Of a DNA stretch of 64,000 nucleotides, positions 7,510-15,456 are shown piece after piece. The stretch comes from Candidatus Lutacidiplasma silvani. GTDB lineage: Archaea; Thermoplasmatota; Thermoplasmata; Lutacidiplasmatales; UBA184. The DNA lies in the NCBI GenBank assembly GCA_022750295.1, contig JAKIVZ010000008.1, forward strand, positions 1-64,000, given 5' to 3'. The notes below the pieces were generated by a model, which was given only the letters and a program-made list of their open reading frames with translations, was not told the DNA's origin and searched no databases. The position numbers and the translations under genes were made by a program. Every line of letters starts with the position of its first letter. Position 1 is the first letter of the stretch.

Positions 7510-8424
7510 TCATGCCGGGCGCCCGAGCGTTCGAACTCTCTCGGCCTGCCAGCGCGTGCTTACGGTCAGCTGCCGGATCGATTCCATTCCCACCGATTCC
7601 GCTTCCACCCCTGCGCGAACATTCTGCAGAACCCGTTCGGCTTCCGCCAGGTTCTCTCGGAGGAAGGTCACGATCGTCCGGCGCTCCAACTCGGAATTGA
7701 GGTAGGCAACTCGGGGAATCTCCGAAACGAGCCAGCGGTCCCCCCGCTCCTTCTCAGCGACCGACGAGTAGCTGAGGATGAGGTCGCATACGACGCCCGC
7801 TACCGCGGCGACGTCGGGTTGGCCGACGAGATAGATCGCCCGAGCGTTGCTCATCGCCTCGAGTCGACGCTCCACGCTACGGCGGGAGACTCCAATCTCG
7901 ACCGCGAGCTCGCCCAAGTCCCGCTGAGCATCCTCCATCAGGCCGCCGACAACCCGCCAATCGACGGCGCGCATCGCGATGTCTGCGGGCGGAGGTATCT
8001 CTGGCCAGACCGACGGTTGCGGGGAATGGGCGATGGTCGACATCAACTCAACTTTCCGTTGCAACTCATCGGAGGAAGAATAGTGGAGCCTCACGAAGGT
8101 CGCCGGACCTCGAAAATCTACAACCATCACCACCCCGCCAAGGAGAAGAATCCGGGAGATCACACCGGGCTTCGAGGCAGATTCGGGCGTGTCCAGCCGC
8201 ACGACGGCGGAATCGCATCCGAGAAGTCGCGGGTTGACGAGGAGCTTCCACCCGAGGAGCGCCCCTTTCTCTCCCGCCTTCTTGAGCCGTCTGCGGACGA
8301 CCTCCTGATCCACCCCGAGCCTCCGTGCGACCCGCGCGCAGGAGACACGGACATCCGCCGGTGACAAACGGGGACTGACAAGATCGCGGACGATTCGGGA
8401 ATCAAGCTCATCCGGCCGGTACAT
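7510..8424 (-). CDS. Lrp/AsnC-like transcriptional regulator with two HTH domains
   Basis: A 304-residue protein with two related halves. Residues about 3-55 form an HTH (DELDSRIVRDL, then VARRLGVDQEVVRRRLKKAGEKG). A second HTH lies near residues 165-205 (DWRVVGGL, ELAVEIGVSRRSVERRLEAM). Each is followed by an alpha/beta region like the Lrp ligand-binding RAM/ACT fold. ATG 8424 is preferred because a TATA-like TTATGG near 8452 would start transcription within a few bases of it; ATG 8436 is an alternative. It is divergent from the membrane protein at 8553, its likely target. Confidence 0.75.
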   Translation of the reverse strand: MYRPDELDSRIVRDLVSPRLSPADVRVSCARVARRLGVDQEVVRRRLKKAGEKGALLGWKLLVNPRLLGCDSAVVRLDTPESASKPGVISRILLLGGVVMVVDFRGPATFVRLHYSSSDELQRKVELMSTIAHSPQPSVWPEIPPPADIAMRAVDWRVVGGLMEDAQRDLGELAVEIGVSRRSVERRLEAMSNARAIYLVGQPDVAAVAGVVCDLILSYSSVAEKERGDRWLVSEIPRVAYLNSELERRTIVTFLRENLAEAERVLQNVRAGVEAESVGMESIRQLTVSTRWQAERVRTLGRPA

Positions 8425-8552
8425 TTGAATCACCATGGATGGGCTCCATAATCGGATGCCGCCTGTCGTTATTCCACTTCTCGTGTAGGGTCCCCTTCTA
8501 ATTCCGGAGCCCTCTCCGCACGCACACGGCGGCTTTCAGCGAGACCGAGAGA

Positions 8553-9044
8553 ATGACGACCCAGCACCAGCCCGACCGCATATCGGGGCCCACGTGGGCA
8601 TGGACGGCGGTAGGCGTCGTCATCATGGCGACGTTCGTGCTCCTCATCGCCCAATACCTGCTCGGTCTCCTGACGAACGCGTACGCCCCGTCGGCTGGGT
8701 TCAACGCCGGTATGACGGACCCTCTGCTCAACTGGCATTGGACCGTCGGCTTCGTCCTCGGAATCGTCTCGATTCTCTCGATCGCCCTCGCCGCGATCAC
8801 CCGGAGTCGGTGGCTCGTCCTGCCCGCGGTGCTGGTCTTCGCCTCGGTCCTCATCGCGGGTCTCGCCGGAAGCGCGTTTACCGACACGGCAGGCAATCCT
8901 CCGCAATTCTCGGTCCTCATGGGGGCCTCGTTCCTGTTCGCGTTTATCTCGCAGGTGGCCTACGCCCGACTCTGGATGATGGGCCGCCCCCGCGGCTCTA
9001 GGCCGCCGTCGCCGATTCCGCCAACCACCCCGGCCCAAGCGTAA
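8553..9044 (+). CDS. Four-helix membrane protein, unknown function
   Basis: A 163-residue protein with four strongly hydrophobic segments at about residues 16-38, 62-82, 87-107 and 119-139. It has a short hydrophilic N-terminus and a Pro-rich cytoplasmic tail (RPPSPIPPTTPAQA). The first inter-helix loop contains Asn/Tyr and a His-Trp pair (NWHW), but no recognisable cofactor or transport motif. It is divergently paired with the Lrp-like regulator across 128 bases. Both genes lie between tRNA-end repeats, so they may have arrived together. Confidence 0.7.
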   Translation: MTTQHQPDRISGPTWAWTAVGVVIMATFVLLIAQYLLGLLTNAYAPSAGFNAGMTDPLLNWHWTVGFVLGIVSILSIALAAITRSRWLVLPAVLVFASVLIAGLAGSAFTDTAGNPPQFSVLMGASFLFAFISQVAYARLWMMGRPRGSRPPSPIPPTTPAQA

Positions 9045-9194
9045 CGCGCGAATGACCTTCGGCTCGGGTCGAACAGTCGGGCGCGACGGAGTTCCGCCGC
9101 CGACCACGTTTGCTCGCGACCACGTCGCGGAGGACGCCCTGCGCGCACCTGCACCCTCCATCACCGGACGCTCGGGCCACCCGATCGAGTGACG

Positions 9195-9257
9195 CGAGTC
9201 CCAGCACGGGCGTGAAACCGGGCGCCATAGCCCGCCCTTCCGAGGGGCGGGGAACCC
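9195..9257 (+). repeat. Copy 3 of the tRNA-end repeat, with the hairpin
   Basis: Matches 5779-5841: one mismatch in the first 27 bases (including 23 identical from 9199), a diverged 9-base patch, then the GC hairpin (9231-9251) with one loop mismatch. It sits about 150 bases ahead of the second cassette, just as copy 1 precedes the first cassette. Confidence 0.85.
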
Positions 9258-9353
9258 CCTCCTGCCCACGAACTGGGGTGGGGTGCGCTGCGTGGGAACC
9301 TCCTTGCCGACCGACCCCGAGAATGCTTCGATTCGCTAGCGCATCCCATACTG

Positions 9354-9374
9354 TCCGATTCGGATAGCATTTGT
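9354..9374 (+). promoter_or_regulatory. Cassette promoter motif, copy 2
   Basis: TCCGATTCGGATAGCATTTG plus one T, 30 bases before the ATG at 9404. It aligns with 5979-5999. TCCGATTCGGA is a near-perfect palindrome (arms TCCGA/TCGGA), as expected for an autoregulatory operator. Confidence 0.5.
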
Positions 9375-9403
9375 ACCCTCCACCCATATCCTTCGAATGA
9401 ATC

Positions 9404-9889
9404 ATGGGGCCGAGCGCAACGCGCGTTCTAAGATCGCTGTTCGGCAGTCAAGCGCGGACGGGCACGCTCACCATACTGGCCTGTGCCGAGCGCCCGATGT
9501 CCGGCTACCGGATTGCCAAGATGAGTGGGTGCCAGGAGACCAAGGTCAACGCGGTATTGGCCAGGCTCCGGCCCGCAGAGTTGGTCGAGGCGGACTCGGT
9601 CGGGCCAAATCGCGCTGGCTGGAGCTTGACAGACCCTGATCTTCGGCGGTTCATCCGTCGGAGGGTACGAATTTCGTGGTCCGAAGATCTGCTCGGAGAC
9701 CGGAACCAGACCGCTTCCAGGGGAATGGAGACTATCCGGCGCTTGGCGCGGCTGCCCCCGGTGGATTTGTCGGCGTTCGCAGCCTTCGTCCCTCGCAATT
9801 CCAAGGAGTTCGAGCGACCGCCCGAAAAGGACCGCATCCTGAAGGCGCTCGGTTCGCGGCCCCCGCGTCGTAAGAGGACTGCGACGTGA
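9404..9889 (+). CDS. Winged-helix regulator of cassette 2 (putative antitoxin), paralog of the gene at 6025
   Basis: A 161-residue protein alignable end to end with the cassette 1 regulator: L-F-G-S-Q-A-R-T-G-T-L against L-F-G-S-Q-T-R-A-A-T-L, Y-R-I-A-K-M-S-G-C-Q-E-T-K-V against Y-R-V-A-K-V-T-G-T-Q-V-I-K-V, Q/RRRVRI, and the terminal PEKDRILK. The identity pattern (conserved HTH, diverged linker) points to an old duplication or independent arrival rather than a recent copy. Stop overlaps the GTG start of the partner (GTGA). Same proposed role as the first copy. Confidence 0.72.
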   Translation: MGPSATRVLRSLFGSQARTGTLTILACAERPMSGYRIAKMSGCQETKVNAVLARLRPAELVEADSVGPNRAGWSLTDPDLRRFIRRRVRISWSEDLLGDRNQTASRGMETIRRLARLPPVDLSAFAAFVPRNSKEFERPPEKDRILKALGSRPPRRKRTAT

Positions 9890-10516
9890 CGTCGGCGACC
9901 GAAGAGGAGCAGATGCTTGCGGCGGAGCCGGATTCTGCGACTCGCACGCTCTACTTCAGCGCATTATTGGCCGCGGAAGCTGGCAATCTCGACATCATCG
10001 TGGTCGGCGGGTCGGTGATCGAAGTCTACACGGAGGGCGCGTACGTATCCGGCGACATCGATCTTCGAACGGATCGGCGAGCTGTTCGACGAACTCTCAC
10101 TGGGTGGAGGTTCCGCGACGAGGGGGTCTCTGGATTCGGCCGATTGGAGGATCGCCGTCGCCGGAGTCGGAAATCGATGCACCGGCGACCCGTATCGGGC
10201 CACGACGGTGTCGACTCCGCACGGCCCGGTTCGAATCGCCATATTCGAGGAGCTGTTCGTTAAGCGGCTCGCAGCTGCGAAGCATTCGCAGGTTCGAGCC
10301 GCGCTCGACGAGGCAGAGCTTCTGTGCCAAGGGTACTCGGATCGGATGGACGTGGGGTACCTCGACGAGCCGGCCCGTACGTACGGGGTCACGGACCGGC
10401 TCGCAGAGTTCCGTACGAATCGCGGCGGTGCGATCGAGAGGCGGACAGGAGCGGGACGCGGTCCCTCGAATGGGTCAAAGGGAAATGAGACGGTTGCCCG
10501 TTCCCCACAAGCATAA
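9886..10516 (+). pseudogene. Frameshifted DUF6036/AbiEii-like nucleotidyltransferase of cassette 2
   Basis: The first 80 or so residues match the intact copy at 6498 (IIVVGGSVIEVYTEGAYVSG, then DIDLRTD), so the catalytic motifs are present. Reading then fails just after F-R-D-E-G. Removing one G from the five-G run at 10122-10126 restores alignment: S-L-D-S-A-D-W-R-I-A against R-L-W-T-R-A-D-W-N-I-A, continuing through E-E-L-F-V-K-R-L-A-A-A-K-H to the end at 10516. The C-terminal part alone is open from 10208. It is a real inactivating indel, a base-calling error in a G run, or a phase-variable tract; I cannot tell which. Confidence 0.75.
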
Positions 10517-10576
10517 TAGGGGTCCATGCGCACCCGCCCCACGCCGTCCGGTCGCCTCGGGCCGCCAGGATACACG

Positions 10577-11608
10577 ATGTCGACGCCGCACCCCAGGTCC
10601 AAGACGCGACAGCGCATCTGGCGTCCGGGACGAGTGTTTGGTTTCGCGTCGGGGACGGTCCTCCTCGTCATCGGACTGCTCGCGGTCCCGTCGCTCGTTC
10701 CGCCCGCCCCGAGCCACGCTTCGGGGTTTTCGACGAGCGAAACGATCCCGCCGTGGAATACCTGGACCTGCAACCCTCCCAACTTGAGCCCGACGGCCCT
10801 CTCCATCCCGGTGCAGAATCCGCTCCACAGCCGTCTCGCGGGGATCGTGATTGGGGCGGCCTACGAGTTCCGCGTGGTGGGCTATGTGACCACCGACCGC
10901 GGCGTCACGGTGTACCTCCCGACAGCCCAGGCGGTCTTTCCGACGAAACCGTCGGGGAACCTCGTCCTGACCATCCCGGCTCAGAACGTGACCATCAGCG
11001 GGAACGCCTGGTCGCCGGCCACGCTCTTCAGCACCAACGGAACGCTCCAGGCGAAGACGGTCTTCTCGACCGCCCCGGCGTACCTGCAAACATCGAAATA
11101 CGCGGTGATGGCGAATGTGCCGTCCGGCGCTCTGACCCTTGAGTTCCGCTGGCGGTGGACCATTTACCCGGCCGCCGGCGGTGTGGACCATGGCCCGTGG
11201 TCGGTGCCGTCCTGGACCGCAACCGGGTCATACTTGCCGGGCATCTTCTACCCGGCCCCCGTGGTCGGGATTGTCTCCTCAAGCGGTTCGGCGGCCGTCT
11301 CCGGCAGCACGTACACTCTTGAGCTGAATGGAACGGTTGCGAATACTTCGTTACGGATGGTCCTCGAGTACCCGAACAACGGGACCGAGATCCAGTCGAT
11401 TTGGGAGAACACCAGCGTGGGCGCGAACGTGTTCAACTCGACGCTCCCCCTGACCTATTCCGACGGGGTCGCGTTGCCCGCCGGGAGCTACCTCGTTCAC
11501 GTCCACGATGTCTGCGGCGCCATCGTGCAGATGCGTTCGGTGACCCTCACGCATTCGTTCCTCGGTGGGTCCCCGGCGGCCGGCGGACTCCGTACGGCCC
11601 GCGACTAG
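10577..11608 (+). CDS. Secreted or membrane-anchored beta-rich protein, unknown
   Basis: A 343-residue protein with a basic N-terminus (RSKTRQRIWRPGR) and a hydrophobic signal/anchor at about residues 22-42. It continues as a long Thr/Ser/Asn-rich extracellular part with many N-x-S/T sites. Repeated short beta strands suggest one or more Ig-like domains. Four Cys are present (two near CNPP and one in VHDVCGA visible). ATG 10577 was chosen because an AT-rich element at 10508-10519 would place transcription start after the alternative ATG at 10526. No enzymatic motif seen. Confidence 0.7.
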   Translation: MSTPHPRSKTRQRIWRPGRVFGFASGTVLLVIGLLAVPSLVPPAPSHASGFSTSETIPPWNTWTCNPPNLSPTALSIPVQNPLHSRLAGIVIGAAYEFRVVGYVTTDRGVTVYLPTAQAVFPTKPSGNLVLTIPAQNVTISGNAWSPATLFSTNGTLQAKTVFSTAPAYLQTSKYAVMANVPSGALTLEFRWRWTIYPAAGGVDHGPWSVPSWTATGSYLPGIFYPAPVVGIVSSSGSAAVSGSTYTLELNGTVANTSLRMVLEYPNNGTEIQSIWENTSVGANVFNSTLPLTYSDGVALPAGSYLVHVHDVCGAIVQMRSVTLTHSFLGGSPAAGGLRTARD

Positions 11609-11713
11609 GGAGATCGGCCTCGTCGTTCCGCCGTCTGGGAGGTTCCTTCCGAGTCCCCACTCGGGTCCGTTCCAGTCCCTGGGATTCCCCAAGAAAGCGC
11701 GGGGGATCCCGCC

Positions 11714-12391
11714 TCAGCCGGGCAAGATCGTGTAGGGGATGGTCGGGGCGTCGATGAACTCGAGGACCTTCGGCACTCCGAGCTCGGAGCTGGTACGGTA
11801 GGCGAGCCGGAGGGTCCGCTCGAGCTCTTCGGACCGGAGCTCGGGGACCTCGTCGATCGTGGTCGTGACGGGCGTGGCGTGCCGGTCAAACCAGGCGAGG
11901 AAGGCCCGGAACCCGGGAAAGGCGCATTGGAACAGCTCGACCTGCAGTTGGATGTCCGGTGGGGTTGGGACCGCGTGGTAGCTCTTCATCTCGTAGATCC
12001 GGCCCTTGCCGTCCCAGAAATCCGGCTGGGCGTACACCCCGACCTCGCCGTTGATTAGGATGAGCCGGCTGCGGGGCCGCGTGAGCCCCATGACCTCGCT
12101 GCGGCGGAACGCTTGGAGGACGGCCGAGACGGCCACGAGCTCCCGGGCCCGGTCGTCGGGCGGGATCTCGACGCCCGCGCCCGCGAGTTCGTCGTCCAGG
12201 ATCTCCTCGGCGAGCCGGTTCATGGCGGTCCGGGTGGGCCGCCGTCCCTGCGCGAAGTCGTAGCTGTAGCGGGAAAGGGAGCCGTCGATCGCTTTCCCGA
12301 CCGCCATCGCGACCTCGTCCCTCTCCGTCACCGGTCGGGGGAACGCCGCCCGCACGACCTCGTGGGCGGCGACGATCCGAATCGTTGTCAT
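11714..12391 (-). CDS. PD-(D/E)XK-like nuclease-fold protein
   Basis: A 225-residue protein. The C-terminal half has the hallmark spacing of the PD-(D/E)XK fold: VYAQPDFWDGKGRIYEMKSY, that is P-D, about ten residues, then E-x-K, followed by I-Q-L-Q-V-E-L-F-Q for the downstream helix with a Gln. The N-terminal part is helical with Arg/Glu pairs. The ATG at 12391 overlaps the stop of the upstream regulator frame (ATGA). There is also an open frame running straight into it from the HTH part of that regulator. Nuclease activity is inferred from the fold motif only; a Cas4/RecB-like or restriction-like role is not supported by neighbours. Confidence 0.6.
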   Translation of the reverse strand: MTTIRIVAAHEVVRAAFPRPVTERDEVAMAVGKAIDGSLSRYSYDFAQGRRPTRTAMNRLAEEILDDELAGAGVEIPPDDRARELVAVSAVLQAFRRSEVMGLTRPRSRLILINGEVGVYAQPDFWDGKGRIYEMKSYHAVPTPPDIQLQVELFQCAFPGFRAFLAWFDRHATPVTTTIDEVPELRSEELERTLRLAYRTSSELGVPKVLEFIDAPTIPYTILPG

Positions 12392-13200
12392 GCGAGACCG
12401 GCGATCTCTCCCGAAGGCGGTCGGCTGGGCCGGGAACGTCGTGGACCGCCTCGGGCTCTCGAGCAGTTTCCGTTCGATGATCGCGATCGACTCGGAGACG
12501 GCCGACTTGCTCCGGTCGAGGCGGGCCGCGAGGTCGGTAAGGGTGATCCCGCGTGGAACCGCGAAGTACCCCGCCGCCACCTCGCCTGGGTGAGGCGCTG
12601 GTGCTGCCTGTCCGTGAGGACCGGCAGGTGGCTCCGAAGGGGCCGTCGACGGATCGAGACGACCTGCATGCCGAGATCGGCCCGCTCGGCGGACTGGAGG
12701 ACGGCGCGGAACTCGGACTCGCGGGCCACCACCTCCCATCGGATCACCCCGTCGTGGACGCGGAGCGCGAACGGGATCGGGATCCCGAGCTCCCGGCAGA
12801 GGGAGATGACCGGCGCGTTGCGAGACGGGATCCGATCGGGGCACCCGTCGCCCAGCTCCGCGAGGCTGTCGACCTTCAAGACGTCGGGAGATCCGGCCAT
12901 CTCCCGGGCCCAGCCGCCGGGCGGCTGCCCGCCGATCCAGTGGTCCGACACCGAGACGTCCTTGCTCACGTTGGCGCGGTTCAGGACTTCAACGGCCACC
13001 GTCGGGTGGCGGCGGGTGAACGCGCCAGTCCGACGCATCCCCGGGACTCGAATCCGGAGGGTCGCGAGGACGAGTCGATCCTCGGGCACCTCCCGACGGG
13101 ACGTCCGGAGCTCCTCCCACCGGGCCGACGTGCCTCGATGCGACTCCTCCGGCGGGCGCCTACGACTCGCGCCCTTCGTCGAACGGTCTCGTACGGTCAC
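12388..13200 (-). pseudogene. HTH-10 (Bat-type) regulator interrupted by a frameshift
   Basis: The N-terminal sensor part reads in one frame (VLATLRIRVP, then VSVSDHWIGG, VVSIRRRPLR) up to L-T-D-R-Q-H-Q-R-L-T-Q-A, the first helix of an HTH-10 domain. The rest of that domain (A-A-G-Y-F-A-V-P-R-G-I-T-L, then LAARLDRSKSAVSESIAIIE) is in another frame, the switch lying near 12575-12588. The shifted frame then runs into the downstream PD-(D/E)XK gene, whereas the original frame stops at 12388 with an ATGA overlap. Start could be GTG 13200 or GTG 13089. Either a broken gene or a sequencing indel. Confidence 0.6.
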
Positions 13201-13263
13201 GTCTGCGCGGGAGGGCTCAATTCCCCCGGGGGTACCCCGCCGTCGTCGGTGAATCGGAGCCCT

Positions 13264-13273
13264 GGATATAAAC
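13264..13273 (-). promoter_or_regulatory. TATA box upstream of the HTH-10 regulator
   Basis: TTTATATCC on the minus strand, the only AT-rich element nearby. It predicts transcription start near 13240, upstream of both candidate GTG starts. Confidence 0.5.
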
Positions 13274-13441
13274 GCGAACGCCGACTCGATACCCATCGCT
13301 CGCGAGACCGAGCCTCCTCTGGGAACGAACCCGGACCTCACTTCCGCCCCCACGCGGCGCCGACGGCCCGGCTCCCGGGACCCCCCGCGAGCGCCCGAAC
13401 CTGTTCGGGTTCCCGAAGAACGTTCGGATTCCCTCCATGGG

Positions 13442-14223
13442 GAACCGCATCCTCGGGGTGACGGGATCCGATCAACAGTACCGCCCCGATGTCGATTCGA
13501 TCGCCGCTCGCCGACGCCAGCCGCCGAGGAACTGTTCCGCCGCCTCCCGCTCGTCCCGGATCTCGCCGCCGAGGGCCAGCGCCGAGTCCATCCGAGACCC
13601 CCTCACCGCCGAAATGGGACCTCCGGTCCGACCGGAACACCTTCCGTCGCCCGGACTGGACGTTTCCCCCCTCAACTCTTTGGCCGGCCCATCTCCCTCC
13701 TCGCGTACGGCCCCTGCCGAACTTTCGGGAATCTCGCCCTGTCCGCACGTTCGGCCACGACGAGCCCGCAGTTCCAGTGTGTCGACATCGCGAGCCCCGG
13801 TGAGCTCCGACCCGGATCGGACCCCATCGGACTGGGGTAGATTTCTCCCGACCGGGTCTGGCCCATCGCGGACCCGGCCGACCTGCGTACGGAGGAACCC
13901 AGCTCCTCGACGACCCTCTTCCGACTCATCCGCCCCGACGAACCGGCAACCCGCCCCGCCCAGCTCATGGAGTTTCTCCGCCTTTCGGAGACCTCCCAGC
14001 GAATCCTCGCGACCCGACCGCCGGAGGCGTTGCCCGGGGTCGTGGCGGTTCCGAACGCCGAACGGATCCTCGCCGCGGTTCCCACCCGCCGAGTCCCGGA
14101 ATCCTCCAGGCGCATCGCGCGTCGGGGTTCTCCGTGTTCGTCGGGCTCTCGGAGACGACCGCCACGGGCCGGTCCGTCTTCGACGTCGTGCTTCGCTCGG
14201 ACGGAGAGAGCTTCGACGGGTAG
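13442..14223 (+). pseudogene. Decayed P-loop-type (KaiC/RecA-like) ATPase gene
   Basis: One plus frame is open from about 13442 with a single internal TAG at 13838. It contains I-S-L-L-A-Y-G-P-C-R-T-F-G-N-L-A-L, where a Walker A would be but with the Lys lost, then FQCVDIASPGEL. It continues through RLIRPDEPATRPAQLMEFL and PGVVAVPNAERILAAVPTRR. A frame change near 14095 leads to ILQAHRASGFSVFVGLSET and FDVVLRSDGESFDG, ending at TAG 14221. The pattern is that of archaeal RecA-superfamily paralogs with a degraded ATP site. The nonsense codon, the frameshift and the missing start support decay. Exact family uncertain. Confidence 0.45.
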
Positions 14224-14370
14224 ACCGAGAGCCGATCGACCCGCGAACGCGGGATCTACGCGGGGCCGCTCGCCGGCGGTCGGAGCGTTCCGATCTCGGA
14301 GATTCCCCGACTGGCGAGGGTGCGTTCGCGGGCCGGTTCCTCGTCCGGAGCACCGACCGGGCCCCGACTT

Positions 14371-15456
14371 ATGGGGCCGTTGGCGCTGCGTCCCCCCGGG
14401 ACTCCGGAGCGAAACGTGCGGGCGATGGTTTTCGAGTCCCCCGGCAGCGGTCTCCGGCTCGATGCTCACCGGGACGAACCCACGCCCGGTCCAACCGAGC
14501 TCCTCGTCCATGTGCGAGCCTGCGCGGTGTGCCGCACCGACCTCCACATCCTCGACGGGGACCTCCCCGCTCCGCGGTTTCCGAGGATCCTCGGCCACCA
14601 GGTCGTGGGCGTGGTCGCCGCGATGGGGAACGAGGCGCGAGGGTTCCGGATCGGGGATCGCGTCGGGATCCCTTGGCTGGGCTGGGCGTGCGGCGTCTGC
14701 CCCTGGTGCCGCTCGGGCCGCGAGAACCTCTGCGACCGCGCGGAGTTCACGGGTTACGGACGGGACGGCGGTCTGGCCGAGCAGATCGTTGCCGACGCGG
14801 CGTTCGTCTTTCCCATCCCCTCCGAATTCGGCGATGCGGAGGCCGCGCCGCTCCTCTGCGCGGGAATGATCGGGTTTCGGGCCCTCCGGCTGGCCGGGTC
14901 CGGTCCCCGTCTCGGGTTCTACGGGTTCGGGGCCGCGGCCCACCTCGCGATCCAGGTGGCCCGCCACCGTCGGCAGGACGTCTTCGTGTTCACCCGACCC
15001 GGGGACCTGGAGGGTCAGCGGCGGGCGACCGCCCTCGGCGCCCGGTGGGCCGGTGGGTCCGACGAGCTCCCGCCCGAACCGCTGGACGCCGCCGTCGTGT
15101 TTGCTCCCGTCGGGGACCTGATCCCGGTCGCGCTCCGCGCGACGGACAAAGGAGGGACCGTCGTGTGTGCGGGTATCCACATGTCGGACATCCCCGCCTT
15201 CCCCTACCGGATTCTCTGGGAGGAGCGGACCGTCCGCTCGGTCGCGAACCTCACGCGGGTGGATGGGAGGGAGTTCCTCGACGTGGCGAAGGTGGCCGAG
15301 ATCCGGGCGGGGACAACGCGCTTCGCGCTCGAGGACGCGAACGAGGCGGTCGCTGCGGTCCGCTCCGGCCGCCTCGACGGCTCCGCGGTCGTCGTTCCCT
15401 CCCTCCCCCCGTCGACTCATGAAGGGAGAGGCGCTGCCCGAACCGGACCCCCATGA
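14371..15456 (+). CDS. Zinc-dependent alcohol dehydrogenase, AdhP/AdhX type
   Basis: A 361-residue medium-chain dehydrogenase. Catalytic-zinc ligands are in CAVCRTDLH and in LGHQVVG. The structural zinc site is the four-Cys loop CGVCPWCRSGRENLC. The nucleotide-binding turn reads G-F-Y-G-F-G-A-A-A-H-L, a Gly-rich Rossmann motif. The start could be ATG 14371 or ATG 14425; the family aligns from about AMVFESPG, so the first 18 residues may be an extension. Its stop overlaps the next gene (ATGA), so the dehydrogenase and dienelactone hydrolase are likely a unit acting on xenobiotics or alcohols. NAD(P) preference not determinable. Confidence 0.85.
   Translation: MGPLALRPPGTPERNVRAMVFESPGSGLRLDAHRDEPTPGPTELLVHVRACAVCRTDLHILDGDLPAPRFPRILGHQVVGVVAAMGNEARGFRIGDRVGIPWLGWACGVCPWCRSGRENLCDRAEFTGYGRDGGLAEQIVADAAFVFPIPSEFGDAEAAPLLCAGMIGFRALRLAGSGPRLGFYGFGAAAHLAIQVARHRRQDVFVFTRPGDLEGQRRATALGARWAGGSDELPPEPLDAAVVFAPVGDLIPVALRATDKGGTVVCAGIHMSDIPAFPYRILWEERTVRSVANLTRVDGREFLDVAKVAEIRAGTTRFALEDANEAVAAVRSGRLDGSAVVVPSLPPSTHEGRGAARTGPP

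Noticed and set aside
5797..9194. Autonomous integrative element or provirus
   Set aside because: No integrase, replication or structural gene is present; only the flanking repeats support mobility.
13437..15422. Very long plus-strand open frame rich in Arg, Ser and Pro
   Set aside because: It runs out of frame through the alcohol dehydrogenase gene, has the shadow composition of GC-rich antisense or shifted reading, and lacks any motif.
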